From: VFZP01 sp043755595 | GTDB lineage: Bacteria; Acidobacteriota; Terriglobia; Bryobacterales; Bryobacteraceae | DNA length: 40,120 nucleotides | Assembly (NCBI GenBank): GCA_043755595.1 | Contig: JAYUSQ010000234.1 | Location: forward strand, 1-40,120 | Reading direction: 5' to 3' | Part shown: positions 8,437 through 16,218 of the stretch, one piece after another | Layout: each line of letters starts with the position of its first letter | Position numbering within the stretch: the first letter of the stretch is position 1 | Program-made: the position numbers and the translations under genes | The notes under the pieces: generated by a model | Database searches by the model: none | Told to the model about the DNA's origin: nothing | Seen by the model: only the letters and a program-made list of their open reading frames with translations

Positions 8437-8671
8437 AGCATGGCGCCTGGCTCACGCCAGCCGGTGAGATAGGGGAAATCGGGTTCCTGGAAGAATGGAG
8501 TGCGCAGTCCGCCGCGATCCGGTTCGCTTTCGCCCGTCAGTTCGATCACGGCGTCTGGCAGGGCTTTGCGCAGGGCGGCGCGCCGCGCCGCGAGCTCACT
8601 GAGCGCTATCCCGTTGCTAGGCTCGGCTAAAACAAGGGCGGCAGTTAAGGCGAAGAGGACGTGACCCGCAT
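8437..8671 (-). pseudogene. pepP: pepP 5' fragment (second copy of the M24 aminopeptidase start)
   Basis: The segment repeats the start codon, signal sequence and first ~75 codons of the intact gene at 3624-4892, including SEPDRGGLRTPFFQ, YLTGWREPGAML. One base is missing in codon 4 relative to the intact copy, which throws the signal sequence out of frame, and the gene ends at ~8436 where purH sequence begins. Together with the next gene upstream this is a diverged duplicate of 4.66-5.11 kb. It cannot make a peptidase. Confidence 0.88.
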
Positions 8672-8731
8672 CTTTTATACTTTTCCCTTGCCGGCTCCGC
8701 GGGTCTGGAATCTGGCGCAGGCGCGATGCTC

Positions 8732-9028
8732 TTAGCCCGGCGCCCCTACGCTGACGGCAGTCTCTCCGGCGCTACCAAGGAAGCCCACAATTTCAGGCGC
8801 GGCGGCACTGGCTAGAGCTTCATTGCGGGAGTCTTCGAAGTGATCCAGGAAGACTTGTTTATCGAGGTCAAGCCGGAGACCCATCTCTTCAGGACTTCCT
8901 TGTACCGCGTAGCGCACGATGGCAAAAGGCAGGCGCGGCGTTTCAAAGAGCACCGCTTCCAGAAATTCAAAGTCCCGGTTGGCCGATAGCCGTTTTGGAA
9001 GTTGTACGGTTTTGGTTTTGTAGCTCAT
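8732..9028 (-). CDS. 98-residue conserved protein, putative partner of the ART-like gene
   Basis: 98 residues, mixed charge, no membrane segment. It opens with a strand-like KTKTVQLPKRLSANRDFEFL, then LPFAIVRYAVQG, and ends in a helical acidic part LDKQVFLDHFEDSRNEALAS. I do not recognise a family. The start ATG at 9028 has only a weak AGAGA upstream. It begins 26 bases after the stop of the ART-like gene on the same strand, suggesting one transcript. Its second half exists again at 4953-5108, where the copy sits without an ART-like neighbour. The gene order (effector first, small partner second) would suit an immunity protein or antitoxin, but this is inference only. Confidence 0.75.
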   Translation of the reverse strand: MSYKTKTVQLPKRLSANRDFEFLEAVLFETPRLPFAIVRYAVQGSPEEMGLRLDLDKQVFLDHFEDSRNEALASAAAPEIVGFLGSAGETAVSVGAPG

Positions 9029-9054
9029 TCGTAGATCTCTTTTGTGACCAATTT

Positions 9055-9627
9055 TTAGCGGATTTCAATTCTGCGCCTAATCTGGCCAACGGCAATGGCG
9101 CCGAAGACCAGGATCTCTGCGTCCCGGAGTGAACGCACAAGTGCCTCGAGTTCAATATGGAGCAAGGGACTACGGTAGGTGCCTTCCCCGGGCGGTGCGA
9201 ACCGGACGTCTTGTCTCAAGCTGGGCCGTTGGCCAACCGGATCAACGAGGCCCAATAGGAACGCGCTGTCGCCGTCGTGATGGTAAGTGCGGGTTTCATA
9301 GGGTGAGCCCAGGCCGTTCGCGATGGCTGTGACAGGATCTAGCAGACGGGTACCGAGCCCGTCATTTTCATCGATTTCTATTTCATATACATAGGCCGGT
9401 TTTGACACGCTTGGGAGTTTCTTGCCCGCCATCGCATAACCCCAAGCCACGCCAAATGACCGGGTAAGAGAAATGTAAGGGCTGGCCGTCGTACCACGAG
9501 CTATGTGCTGCAAAACACGGCTGATCCCTTGGCCAGCGCCGGGATGGTGAGGAGTAAAACCGGTGATGCGCGCGTCGTTCATGTGCCAGTAGGTGCCGAG
9601 ACCGGCTCCACGATAGAATATCGGCAT
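9055..9627 (-). CDS. Predicted ADP-ribosyltransferase-like protein
   Basis: 190 residues, no signal peptide or membrane helix. The order of motifs resembles the R-S-E class of ADP-ribosyltransferases: an early Arg in FYRGAG (Arg6), a strand SPYISLTRSFGVAWGYA (residues 49-65) resembling the STS motif and the following helix, strand YVYEIEID, and a late AEILVFGAI (Glu171) placed like the catalytic glutamate strand. I have also the impression of a recurring family of similar length in other bacteria, without a named function. The fold call is from motif order only. The ATG at 9627 is preceded by AGAGGAA at 12 bases. It heads a two-gene unit with the 98-residue protein. Confidence 0.6.
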   Translation of the reverse strand: MPIFYRGAGLGTYWHMNDARITGFTPHHPGAGQGISRVLQHIARGTTASPYISLTRSFGVAWGYAMAGKKLPSVSKPAYVYEIEIDENDGLGTRLLDPVTAIANGLGSPYETRTYHHDGDSAFLLGLVDPVGQRPSLRQDVRFAPPGEGTYRSPLLHIELEALVRSLRDAEILVFGAIAVGQIRRRIEIR

Positions 9628-9734
9628 AGAATGTTGGTTCCTCTATGAAGCTTACAATATTTTTTGGAATAAAGCCGTAAAGCAACCGTAAATCAAGCGT
9701 CTTATTGAGCCCGTTTTTTATAGCTCGCATCTCC

Positions 9735-9740
9735 TATACT
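9735..9740 (+). promoter_or_regulatory. Possible -10 element TATACT for the glycosyltransferase gene
   Basis: TATACT lies 13 bases before the ATG at 9754, which would give a very short leader. No convincing -35 box stands at 16-18 bases upstream. The surrounding string CGCATCTCCTATACTT also occurs, facing the other way, over the start codon of pepP at 4.89 kb and in altered form at 8.67 kb, so it could simply be a piece of duplicated pepP start. Confidence 0.3.
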
Positions 9741-9753
9741 TAACCTTGCGCTC

Positions 9754-10872
9754 ATGTGGGTTCTGATTGGTCTAGCCTTACTTCTCGGATTGCTTGCCTT
9801 GGCGGGCGATCGGGACCGAGCGCGCTATGCCACCCTGCAGTTGGCGGCTCGTTTGCCGGACGCTGAGTGTCCCCCGGCGACGGTGATTGTGCCGGTCAAG
9901 GGCTTCGACGAGGGGCTGGCGGCGAACTTAGCGGCACTAGCGGATCTGGACTACCCCGATTACGAACTTATCGTCGTTGCCCGGGCTGCCGGCGATGTAC
10001 CCGATGGCTGTCTTCCCTCCGAGGCTCGGCTCTTCATTGCCGGGGAGGGTGATGCGGCGACGGGCGAGAAGATCAATAATCTCTTGGCAGCCGTTCAGGC
10101 GGCGCGACCTGAATCACAATTGTTTGCCTTCGCCGATAGCGACGGTCAGGTCCGGCGAACGTGGTTGCGGGCGTTGGCGGCTCCGCTGCGAGACCCGGTA
10201 GTGGGCGCGTCCACGGGCTATCGATGGCATATTCCAACGCGGTCCGGCTTTTGGCCGATGATGCGGAGTGCGTGGAACGCGGTGATCGCCGGGGGATTTG
10301 GGCCGGATGGCAACAGCTTTGTATGGGGCGGAGCGATGGCAATCCGGCGCGAGGCGTTCGATTCGGCCCGCGTCGCCGAATATTGGCGCGGCGCCGTATC
10401 GGACGATTTCCGTTTGGCGGAAGCCGTATGCGATGCCAAGCTCCGGATCGCTTTCGCTCCCGGGGCGATGGTGGCGTCGCGCGATCATGTTACGGCCAGC
10501 GAGTTCCTCGAATGGATCGTGCGGCAGATGAAGATCACGCGTGCGTATCGTCCAAAGCTTTGGTGGATCGGGCTCCTGGCGCACCTTGTTTATTGCGTGG
10601 CGATGGTGGAGGCTGGCATTTCCGCCCCTGTCGCATTGGCTGCGCAGTTTGCACTGGGAATGGTGAAAGGCCGCAACCGCGCCGCGATTGCCAGCGGTTG
10701 TTTCCCGGAAGATGCGGAGTGGTTCCGGCGCAATGGCTGGGTCTACACGCTCGCCGTTCCGCTGGTCACCTGGTTGTGGCTTTACGCCTTTCTGGCTTCG
10801 GCCGTTTCGCGGAGCATCGTTTGGCGCGGTTGGCGTTACGATCTGCGGAATCCCGGCAAGCCGCAGGCTTAG
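9754..10872 (+). CDS. GT2/GT21-type glycosyltransferase (ceramide glucosyltransferase-like)
   Basis: 372 residues. An N-terminal membrane helix (VLIGLALLLGLLALAG) precedes a GT-A domain: PPATVIVPVKGFDEGL, LDYPDYELIVV, the D1/DxD site FAFADSDGQVR, GGAMAIRREAF, VSDDFRLAEAV as the catalytic acidic motif, and RQMKITRAYRPKLW in place of the (Q/R)xxRW motif. Two or three membrane helices close the protein. These features match ceramide glucosyltransferase and its bacterial relatives such as HpnI, which transfer sugars from UDP-sugars to lipid acceptors at the membrane. The acceptor here is unknown; no hopanoid genes are adjacent. The stop lies 4 bases from the convergent LytTR regulator stop. Confidence 0.88.
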   Translation: MWVLIGLALLLGLLALAGDRDRARYATLQLAARLPDAECPPATVIVPVKGFDEGLAANLAALADLDYPDYELIVVARAAGDVPDGCLPSEARLFIAGEGDAATGEKINNLLAAVQAARPESQLFAFADSDGQVRRTWLRALAAPLRDPVVGASTGYRWHIPTRSGFWPMMRSAWNAVIAGGFGPDGNSFVWGGAMAIRREAFDSARVAEYWRGAVSDDFRLAEAVCDAKLRIAFAPGAMVASRDHVTASEFLEWIVRQMKITRAYRPKLWWIGLLAHLVYCVAMVEAGISAPVALAAQFALGMVKGRNRAAIASGCFPEDAEWFRRNGWVYTLAVPLVTWLWLYAFLASAVSRSIVWRGWRYDLRNPGKPQA

Positions 10873-10876
10873 CCGC

Positions 10877-11620
10877 TTACAGACCCAGCCGCTCCTTCAA
10901 CTCCGCCGCTCGCTCGCGCGCTACGGCGATCTCGGTCTTGCCGTCTTTGAGGCGAAGCATCAAACGGCCGCCGAACCAGGAGTGCAACTGACCGATCGAC
11001 GCTACTTTCACGAGCGTGGCGCGATGTACGCGCACGAACTGGGTTGGGTCAAGCCGATGTTCCAGGTCGGCAATCGATAAGTCCAACGCGTAATGTTTGG
11101 CGGGCGTGGCGGCATAAGTGAGTTTTTCTTTCGCGTAGAAGTGAGTTACTTCAGCCACATCGACGAACTCTACTTTTTCTCCGATGCGCGAAGCGAAGCG
11201 CGCTGGGTATTTCGCCAGAAGTTGCTCCAGCAAGCCCGCGATGTTCTGCCCCGGCGTGGCGCTCGGCGAACCTAACATACGCTCCAGTTTGGTCAACGCC
11301 CGAGCCAGTTGACCGGGTTCGATCGGCTTGAGGAGGTAATCGATTGAGTTAGCCTGAAAGGCCCGAAGCGCGTATTGATCGTAGGCGGTGGTGAAGACGA
11401 CCAGAGGCGGCGACTCCAGCCGGGCCAGCACCTCGAAGCCCGACAATCCTGGCATCTCTATGTCGAGAAATAACGTATCGACAGGATTGGCGTTCAACCA
11501 AGTCGCCGCTTCGGTGGGATCGGAAGAGCATCCCGCGACGCGAACGCGGCCCGTCTCGGTGAGCATCCGGCTTAGACGCCGCACCGCCAAGGGTTCATCG
11601 TCTAGCAGGTAGGTCAGCAT
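10877..11620 (-). CDS. LytTR-family response regulator
   Basis: 247 residues. The receiver (LLDDEPLAVRRL, Asp53 in FLDIEMPG, TTAYDQYAL, Lys in LLKPIE) is followed after a linker by a LytTR DNA-binding domain (FVDVAEVTHFYAKEKLTYA, QFVRVHRATLVKVASI). LytTR regulators bind direct repeats and act with LytS-type kinases; here the kinase gene lies directly upstream and would overlap this start if its reading frame were repaired. ATG at 11620 has GGAG upstream. All phosphotransfer residues are present. Confidence 0.94.
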   Translation of the reverse strand: MLTYLLDDEPLAVRRLSRMLTETGRVRVAGCSSDPTEAATWLNANPVDTLFLDIEMPGLSGFEVLARLESPPLVVFTTAYDQYALRAFQANSIDYLLKPIEPGQLARALTKLERMLGSPSATPGQNIAGLLEQLLAKYPARFASRIGEKVEFVDVAEVTHFYAKEKLTYAATPAKHYALDLSIADLEHRLDPTQFVRVHRATLVKVASIGQLHSWFGGRLMLRLKDGKTEIAVARERAAELKERLGL

Positions 11621-11701
11621 GGGTCTCCCGCCGGTATGGGACTGCGATCAACACCCGGCGCGCTTCGATTTCAAGCGTACCTTCTGCGCCAAAGAGCGAC
11701 A

Positions 11702-12655
11702 TCAAGCGAGACCGCAAGTTGTCGAGGCCATGTCCCCTGGGAAGTTCGGCGGCGACAATGGCTGAAAACCCGGCCCATCGTCACTGACCGCAACTTCCAG
11801 GCGCCCGCCCTGAAGTTGCGCCAAGACGCGGACCTCGCCGCCTTCGAGTCTTGGTTCGACAGCGAATTTAACCGAGTTCTCCACGAGCGTCTGAATCGAG
11901 AACGGTGGCACCCCAGCTCCGGCCAGTGAGGCAGGTACGTCCAGACGATATCGGAGCCGGTCACCGAAGCGCGCCCGTTGAATCTCCAGGTAATCCTCGA
12001 CCAGCTTCATTTCCCGGGCTAGTGGAATCAGGTGCGCTTCCTGCGTATCGAGCGAGGATCGAAGCAGCGAGGCCAGTTGCTCGACCAACCGTTCGGCGCG
12101 CGCGGGATCTTCCCGGATGAGCGACGAGATCGAGTTGAGCGCGTTGAACAGGAAGTGCGGCTGAATGCGAGACTCAATGGACGCCAGACGAGCCGACGAC
12201 GTCTCCAGATCTTTCACCCGCAGCAGAGCGTTGGCCTCTTCGATCCGGTGGCGATAGGCTCCGACGGTTGCCCCGCCCGCTCCGACAATCACCGTCACGA
12301 TGGCCGCCGGCTCGAAGATTTCAAACACGGTGCGCCAGAATGGGACCGGACGGGTGGGGGAGAAGACGTAGGGTATAACGGCAACCGCTGCGACACAACC
12401 GGCAAATCCCAGCAACAGCAGAACCGAGATTAACAACGGCCAGCGCAGCCGCGTACGATGCCAGAACAACGGAATCACCCGGCCGAGTATCACCTGACAG
12501 AGAGAGCCGATACTGTGCGAGATGATGAGGTTCATTGCGAACCAGCGTCCAAAGACGCCCCATCCGCCATGGCCGTAGCCTTGAGCGTAGAACAGGGCCG
12601 TGAGGACCAACGCGATAGTTGTGTTGAGCGCGATGGCCCCGGCGACTGCCTTCAT
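11702..12655 (-). CDS. LytS-type membrane histidine kinase, frameshifted near its 3' end
   Basis: 317 residues in the present frame: four predicted membrane helices (residues ~5-125), a short coiled coil, the His_kinase H-box IQPHFLFNALNSISSL, N-box VENSVKFA and G1 box SDDGPGF. Then the frame runs into nonsense (NFPGDMASTTCGLA, stop). The missing end lies in the next frame, GHGLDNLRSRLMSLFG...VLIAVPYRRE, finishing with a TGA at 11595-11597 that overlaps the LytTR regulator start. A one-base change in the CCCCTGGG run near 11733-11742 explains it. Either the kinase has lost its G2 box or the assembly has an error here. It follows the TPR/CxxCH gene by 6 bases. Confidence 0.9.
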   Translation of the reverse strand: MKAVAGAIALNTTIALVLTALFYAQGYGHGGWGVFGRWFAMNLIISHSIGSLCQVILGRVIPLFWHRTRLRWPLLISVLLLLGFAGCVAAVAVIPYVFSPTRPVPFWRTVFEIFEPAAIVTVIVGAGGATVGAYRHRIEEANALLRVKDLETSSARLASIESRIQPHFLFNALNSISSLIREDPARAERLVEQLASLLRSSLDTQEAHLIPLAREMKLVEDYLEIQRARFGDRLRYRLDVPASLAGAGVPPFSIQTLVENSVKFAVEPRLEGGEVRVLAQLQGGRLEVAVSDDGPGFQPLSPPNFPGDMASTTCGLA

Positions 12656-12661
12656 GTCCTC

Positions 12662-13348
12662 TCACTTTACGTGACAGCCAATGCAGTTGGCTTGCGCCGG
12701 CGGCAACGGTTGTCTGGTTTCCTGCCAGATGGCAGCGCGCTTGGCATAGGGCGTGTCCTTGAGGTGCGTGGCAATCAGCGTAAAAAACTCGTCCGCTTTC
12801 GCGGCGTTGCCATGGCGCGAGTAAGTGTCGGCGAGACCGAATAGTAACTCGCCCCTCGGATGCGTGCCCATTTGATCGAGCGCGCCTTTCTGAAGTTCGT
12901 AAGCACTCAGATAGTCAGCCGGCGCCCTATCGAGAAACCCGGCCGCCATGGGATTACCGCTCATCGATCGAGCGGCTGCCATCAAGGCGGAGCCGCGCGG
13001 AATTCGCACGCCGATGTTGCCGGGTTCAAGCTCAACGGCGCGGTCCATCTCCGCGAAGGCTTTAGTGTACATGGTCATGCCGGTTTCGCGGTCACCCCGC
13101 TGAAAGGCCTGACCCGACGCCACAAAGAGGCCGATGCCGTGCCACACCAGCGCCTCGGCGTGTTTCGAATTGCCGGCAAGAGCCGCTTCGGCAGTCTTCA
13201 TGCCGCGGCTGAGCGCTTCGGCATTGCCTCTCAGGCCAGAGAAGAAGTCGTTGCGGACAGTGTCGTCGAACCGGACCGGTTCGGCGGCAAAGAGAAACAG
13301 CGCGCTAGCGAGGCCGGCCGCGGTGAGGTTTTTGATTGGGTTCGTCAT
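12662..13348 (-). CDS. Exported TPR-like protein with C-terminal CxxCH haem site
   Basis: 228 residues with a signal sequence (NLTAAGLASALFLFAAEP). The body is helical with repeats of TPR type (AEALVWHGIGLFVASGQAF, MDRAVELEPGNIG, GELLFGLADTYSRHGNAAKA). The protein ends in NCIGCHVK, a c-type haem attachment motif only a few residues from the stop. That suggests a periplasmic protein carrying one covalent haem, although an isolated CxxCH may also be unused. The usual sixth ligand cannot be assigned. It is the first gene of an operon with the LytS-type kinase (6 bases downstream) and the LytTR regulator, so it may supply a redox or gas signal to them; that is inference. Confidence 0.85.
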   Translation of the reverse strand: MTNPIKNLTAAGLASALFLFAAEPVRFDDTVRNDFFSGLRGNAEALSRGMKTAEAALAGNSKHAEALVWHGIGLFVASGQAFQRGDRETGMTMYTKAFAEMDRAVELEPGNIGVRIPRGSALMAAARSMSGNPMAAGFLDRAPADYLSAYELQKGALDQMGTHPRGELLFGLADTYSRHGNAAKADEFFTLIATHLKDTPYAKRAAIWQETRQPLPPAQANCIGCHVK

Positions 13349-13422
13349 GTGGCCAGTGTGCGGCCATCGGCGTTTTTTGTCGCCGCGTTTTCGACGAACC
13401 GGCTGGTTCAGGCGACGAACCG

Positions 13423-15297
13423 TCAGCCGGGGAGCTTTTTCTGTTCTATCTCAAGCGTGCGCACCAGGCGGTGGAGATGGTTAGCGTGGACGCCGAGCAA
13501 CTCTCCGGCGCGTGTGAAGTTGCCGCCGGTTTGCTGGAGCGCGTCGAGCACGATGTCGCGCTTGGCGTCGCGGAGCCGGTCATAGAGCGTGACACGCCCG
13601 CCGCTTTCGGGCGAGGTGGCCTCGAGCACGGATTCGGGGAGATCTCCAGGTTGGATCCATTCGCCCGAGCCCAGCACGGCGGCGCGCTCAATCGCATTTT
13701 CCAGTTCGCGAACGTTGCCGGGCCAGTCGTACTGCAGCAGGCGCTGGCGCGCTTGCGGGGAAACGCCGAGGATAGACCGCTTCACGCGGGCGGCGTATTT
13801 TACGGCGAAGTGTTCGGCCAGCAGTGGGATATCGGGCTTCCGGTCGCGCAAGGGCGGCGTCTTGATGCCGACCACGTTGATGCGGTAGTACAGGTCGGCG
13901 CGGAAGCCGCCGGATTTCGACATCTCAAGCAGATCGCGGTTAGTGGCTGCGACGAGGCGGATATCGAGCTTGATGGTCTTGGAGCCGCCGACGCGTTCGC
14001 ACTCGCGTTCCTGCAGTACGCGCAAGAGTTTGGCTTGGAGCAGCGGCGACATATCTCCGATTTCGTCGAGGAAGACGGTGCCGCCTTCGGCCGCTTCGAG
14101 TTTGCCTTTTTTCTGCGCCGTGGCGCCGGTGAACGCACCTCGCTCGTGGCCGAATAGTTCGCTTTCCAGTAACGTCTCGGTGAGGGCGGCGCAGTTGATG
14201 GCCGCGAAAGGTTTGTTGGCCCGCGAGCTGGATCGATGGATGGCGCGCGCGACGAGTTCTTTGCCCGTGCCGCTTTCGCCCTGGATGAGCACGGTTGTGT
14301 CGCTGGGCGCGACTCGCGTGATCGCGCTGGCAACCTCCTTGAGGCGGGGGCTGTCGCCCACCAAATCATGCTCCACCGCAATTTCATCGCGGAGCCGCCC
14401 GTTCTCTTCTTCAAGTCCCTGCCGGTAGCGGGCGTGATCGGCAGCGAGCGCGACGATGTTGGCGACCGCCGAAATCAACTGCAACAGCGGCTCGTCGAAT
14501 GGCGCTTTGGGACGGACAGCGTCGACATAGAGGACTCCGATGTTTTCGCCGCGCACGCTCAGGGGAGCGGCCACGACGCTCCGTATACCCGAGGAGATAA
14601 GACTCTGCGCTTCGGCAAACCGGTCTTCGTCGAGGACGCTGTTGCTGACGATAGCCACGCCGTCTCGCAGCACCCGAGCGACGATAGTGCGGCTGACGGT
14701 GACCGGGCGGAGGCTGTCCGCGCCGCGAGTCAAGCCGCGCGCGGGGTTGTGCGCATCCAGGCCATTTTCGCCGACGAGTATCGCCGCCTGCCCGGCGCCG
14801 GAGATCTCAAGAAGACTCTCGAGCACCTGCCGTTCGAGGGCGTCAAAGCAGCGGGCGCCGTGGATGGCGTGACTGATACGGAGCAGAGCGTTGAGGCTGG
14901 CGACGGTTCGTTCGCCGGTGAAGAGTTTGCCGGATAGAGCGAGGTCGAAGAAACCCGACGCTCCGCGCTCCAGAATGGTCTCGTCCGCGATGCCCGTGAT
15001 CGCTTCAGCCTCGGCAGCGAAGACGAAGATAGCGGCGCCGATTCCGATGCGATCGCCGGAAGCGAGTAAGCGCTCTTCAATCGGTTCGCCATTAACCCGG
15101 GTGGGATTGCGGGCCTGCAGGTCGACGACACGCCACGAAGCGCCGCTTGGTTCCAACCGGCAGTGAAAACGGCTGACCGACGCCGACAACACAGGCACAG
15201 TGTTGGCCGGGTCGCGCCCGATCGTAACTTCGCCGGTGGAAAGCGGGAAAACAGCGCCTTCCAAAGGGCCGGCTGTGGCCCGCAACGAAAATAGCAT
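13423..15297 (-). CDS. FHA-GAF sigma-54-dependent transcription activator
   Basis: 624 residues. An N-terminal FHA domain (VTIGRDPANTV, SVSRFHCRLE, NPTRVNGEPI) is followed by a GAF domain (~150-290), a coiled coil, the AAA+ sigma-54 domain (Walker A GESGTGKE, ESELFGHERGAFTGA, GTVFLDEIGDM, FRADLYYRINVV) and a Fis-type HTH (NFTRAGELLGVHANHLHRL). Activity should be set by phosphothreonine binding at the FHA domain and by a small ligand or protein at the GAF domain instead of a receiver. No kinase gene is adjacent. The start ATG at 15297 lies close to the divergent gene at 15346, so the promoters share ~50 bases. All catalytic motifs are canonical. Confidence 0.94.
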   Translation of the reverse strand: MLFSLRATAGPLEGAVFPLSTGEVTIGRDPANTVPVLSASVSRFHCRLEPSGASWRVVDLQARNPTRVNGEPIEERLLASGDRIGIGAAIFVFAAEAEAITGIADETILERGASGFFDLALSGKLFTGERTVASLNALLRISHAIHGARCFDALERQVLESLLEISGAGQAAILVGENGLDAHNPARGLTRGADSLRPVTVSRTIVARVLRDGVAIVSNSVLDEDRFAEAQSLISSGIRSVVAAPLSVRGENIGVLYVDAVRPKAPFDEPLLQLISAVANIVALAADHARYRQGLEEENGRLRDEIAVEHDLVGDSPRLKEVASAITRVAPSDTTVLIQGESGTGKELVARAIHRSSSRANKPFAAINCAALTETLLESELFGHERGAFTGATAQKKGKLEAAEGGTVFLDEIGDMSPLLQAKLLRVLQERECERVGGSKTIKLDIRLVAATNRDLLEMSKSGGFRADLYYRINVVGIKTPPLRDRKPDIPLLAEHFAVKYAARVKRSILGVSPQARQRLLQYDWPGNVRELENAIERAAVLGSGEWIQPGDLPESVLEATSPESGGRVTLYDRLRDAKRDIVLDALQQTGGNFTRAGELLGVHANHLHRLVRTLEIEQKKLPG

Positions 15298-15345
15298 TCG
15301 TGTGACCCGGTCATCGTAGCAGAGTTATTGGGATATCGTGTAGGA

Positions 15346-16110
15346 ATGCTAATTAGCAATCCACGCGGCGGTTACTCATTCCTTAAGGGCATTGCGCCCT
15401 ATTCGGCGGGGGCGGTTGCCTCGGACGGCTTTGAGATCGTCCATGCCCGCTTCCGGCGGCCGGTTCCGCTGGCACGCGGCTTTGAGCGGGTCAAGGAGCA
15501 TCTGGCGGCAGTAAAGCGTCCCCTTCAGGCGCTTTGCGCGATGGAGTTACGTTCGCCCAAGCCGTTTACGTTTCAAGGCTTCAACGATTTCAACACGGGA
15601 TACATTGGCGTGTTGAAGAGTTGGGATGTGTTTCTTGACGGCGTGAATCCGGTGGCGCGCACTAACGTGGCTCCCGAGATCGGCGCGCCGGCCGAGCCTT
15701 CCCTCTATGCCTTCAGCTATACGTTGCCGGTTGCGCCCGCTGCCGCTGCGCTTGAGAAGACCTTCATTGTAGCCGGAGGCGGCGAGTTGCCGGAAGGGTC
15801 GCTGGACCCGCACGACGTGGTGCGGCGCGGCGAAGTATCGGTGGAGGCGCTGCGCGAGAAGACTCGATTCGTGATGGGACTGATGACGGGGCGGCTGAAG
15901 GGTTTGGGCGTCACCTGGGATCTGGCCACAGTAACGGAGATCTACACCGTACACGCAATCGGCGAATTTGTGGCGAGTGAAGTGGTAAAGCCGATGTCGG
16001 GCGGCGGCGCTCACGGTATGTTGTGGCATTACTCCCGCCCGCCGATCGTCTCGATCGAATATGAGATGGATTTACGAGGCTGCCGGCGGGAACTCGTGTT
16101 AGAGAATTGA
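15346..16110 (+). CDS. Conserved hypothetical protein, function unknown
   Basis: 254 residues, soluble. Recognisable blocks such as SPKPFTFQGFNDFNTGYIG, NPVARTNVAPE and SLYAFSYT look well conserved. The middle (GVLKSWDVFLDGVNPVARTNVAPE) is faintly like RidA/YjgF proteins, where an Arg binds substrate, and the length would fit a two-domain relative, but I cannot assert it. I chose the ATG at 15346; a TTG at 15328 is in frame. It is divergent from the FHA-GAF activator, which may control it. Hairpins follow its stop. Confidence 0.75.
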   Translation: MLISNPRGGYSFLKGIAPYSAGAVASDGFEIVHARFRRPVPLARGFERVKEHLAAVKRPLQALCAMELRSPKPFTFQGFNDFNTGYIGVLKSWDVFLDGVNPVARTNVAPEIGAPAEPSLYAFSYTLPVAPAAAALEKTFIVAGGGELPEGSLDPHDVVRRGEVSVEALREKTRFVMGLMTGRLKGLGVTWDLATVTEIYTVHAIGEFVASEVVKPMSGGGAHGMLWHYSRPPIVSIEYEMDLRGCRRELVLEN

Positions 16111-16124
16111 CCGATAGAGTCCAA

Positions 16125-16175
16125 GGACTTGCAAATAGGTATAGACTTGTAAGTCCGAAAGGCAAAGACTTTGCC
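16125..16175 (+). repeat. Two successive inverted repeats between the unknown gene and the kinase
   Basis: GGACTTGCAA (16125-16134) and TTGTAAGTCC (16147-16156) form a 10-bp stem with one G-T wobble around a 12-base loop; GGCAAAGACTTTGCC (16161-16175) forms a perfect 6-bp stem with a 3-base loop. No U-tract follows, so a classical intrinsic terminator is not complete. They could end the upstream transcript or act in the leader of the kinase mRNA. Confidence 0.55.
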
Positions 16176-16218
16176 AAGAATGTTGCCGCGATTACCATGG
16201 GCCATCCTTGCTTTATCA

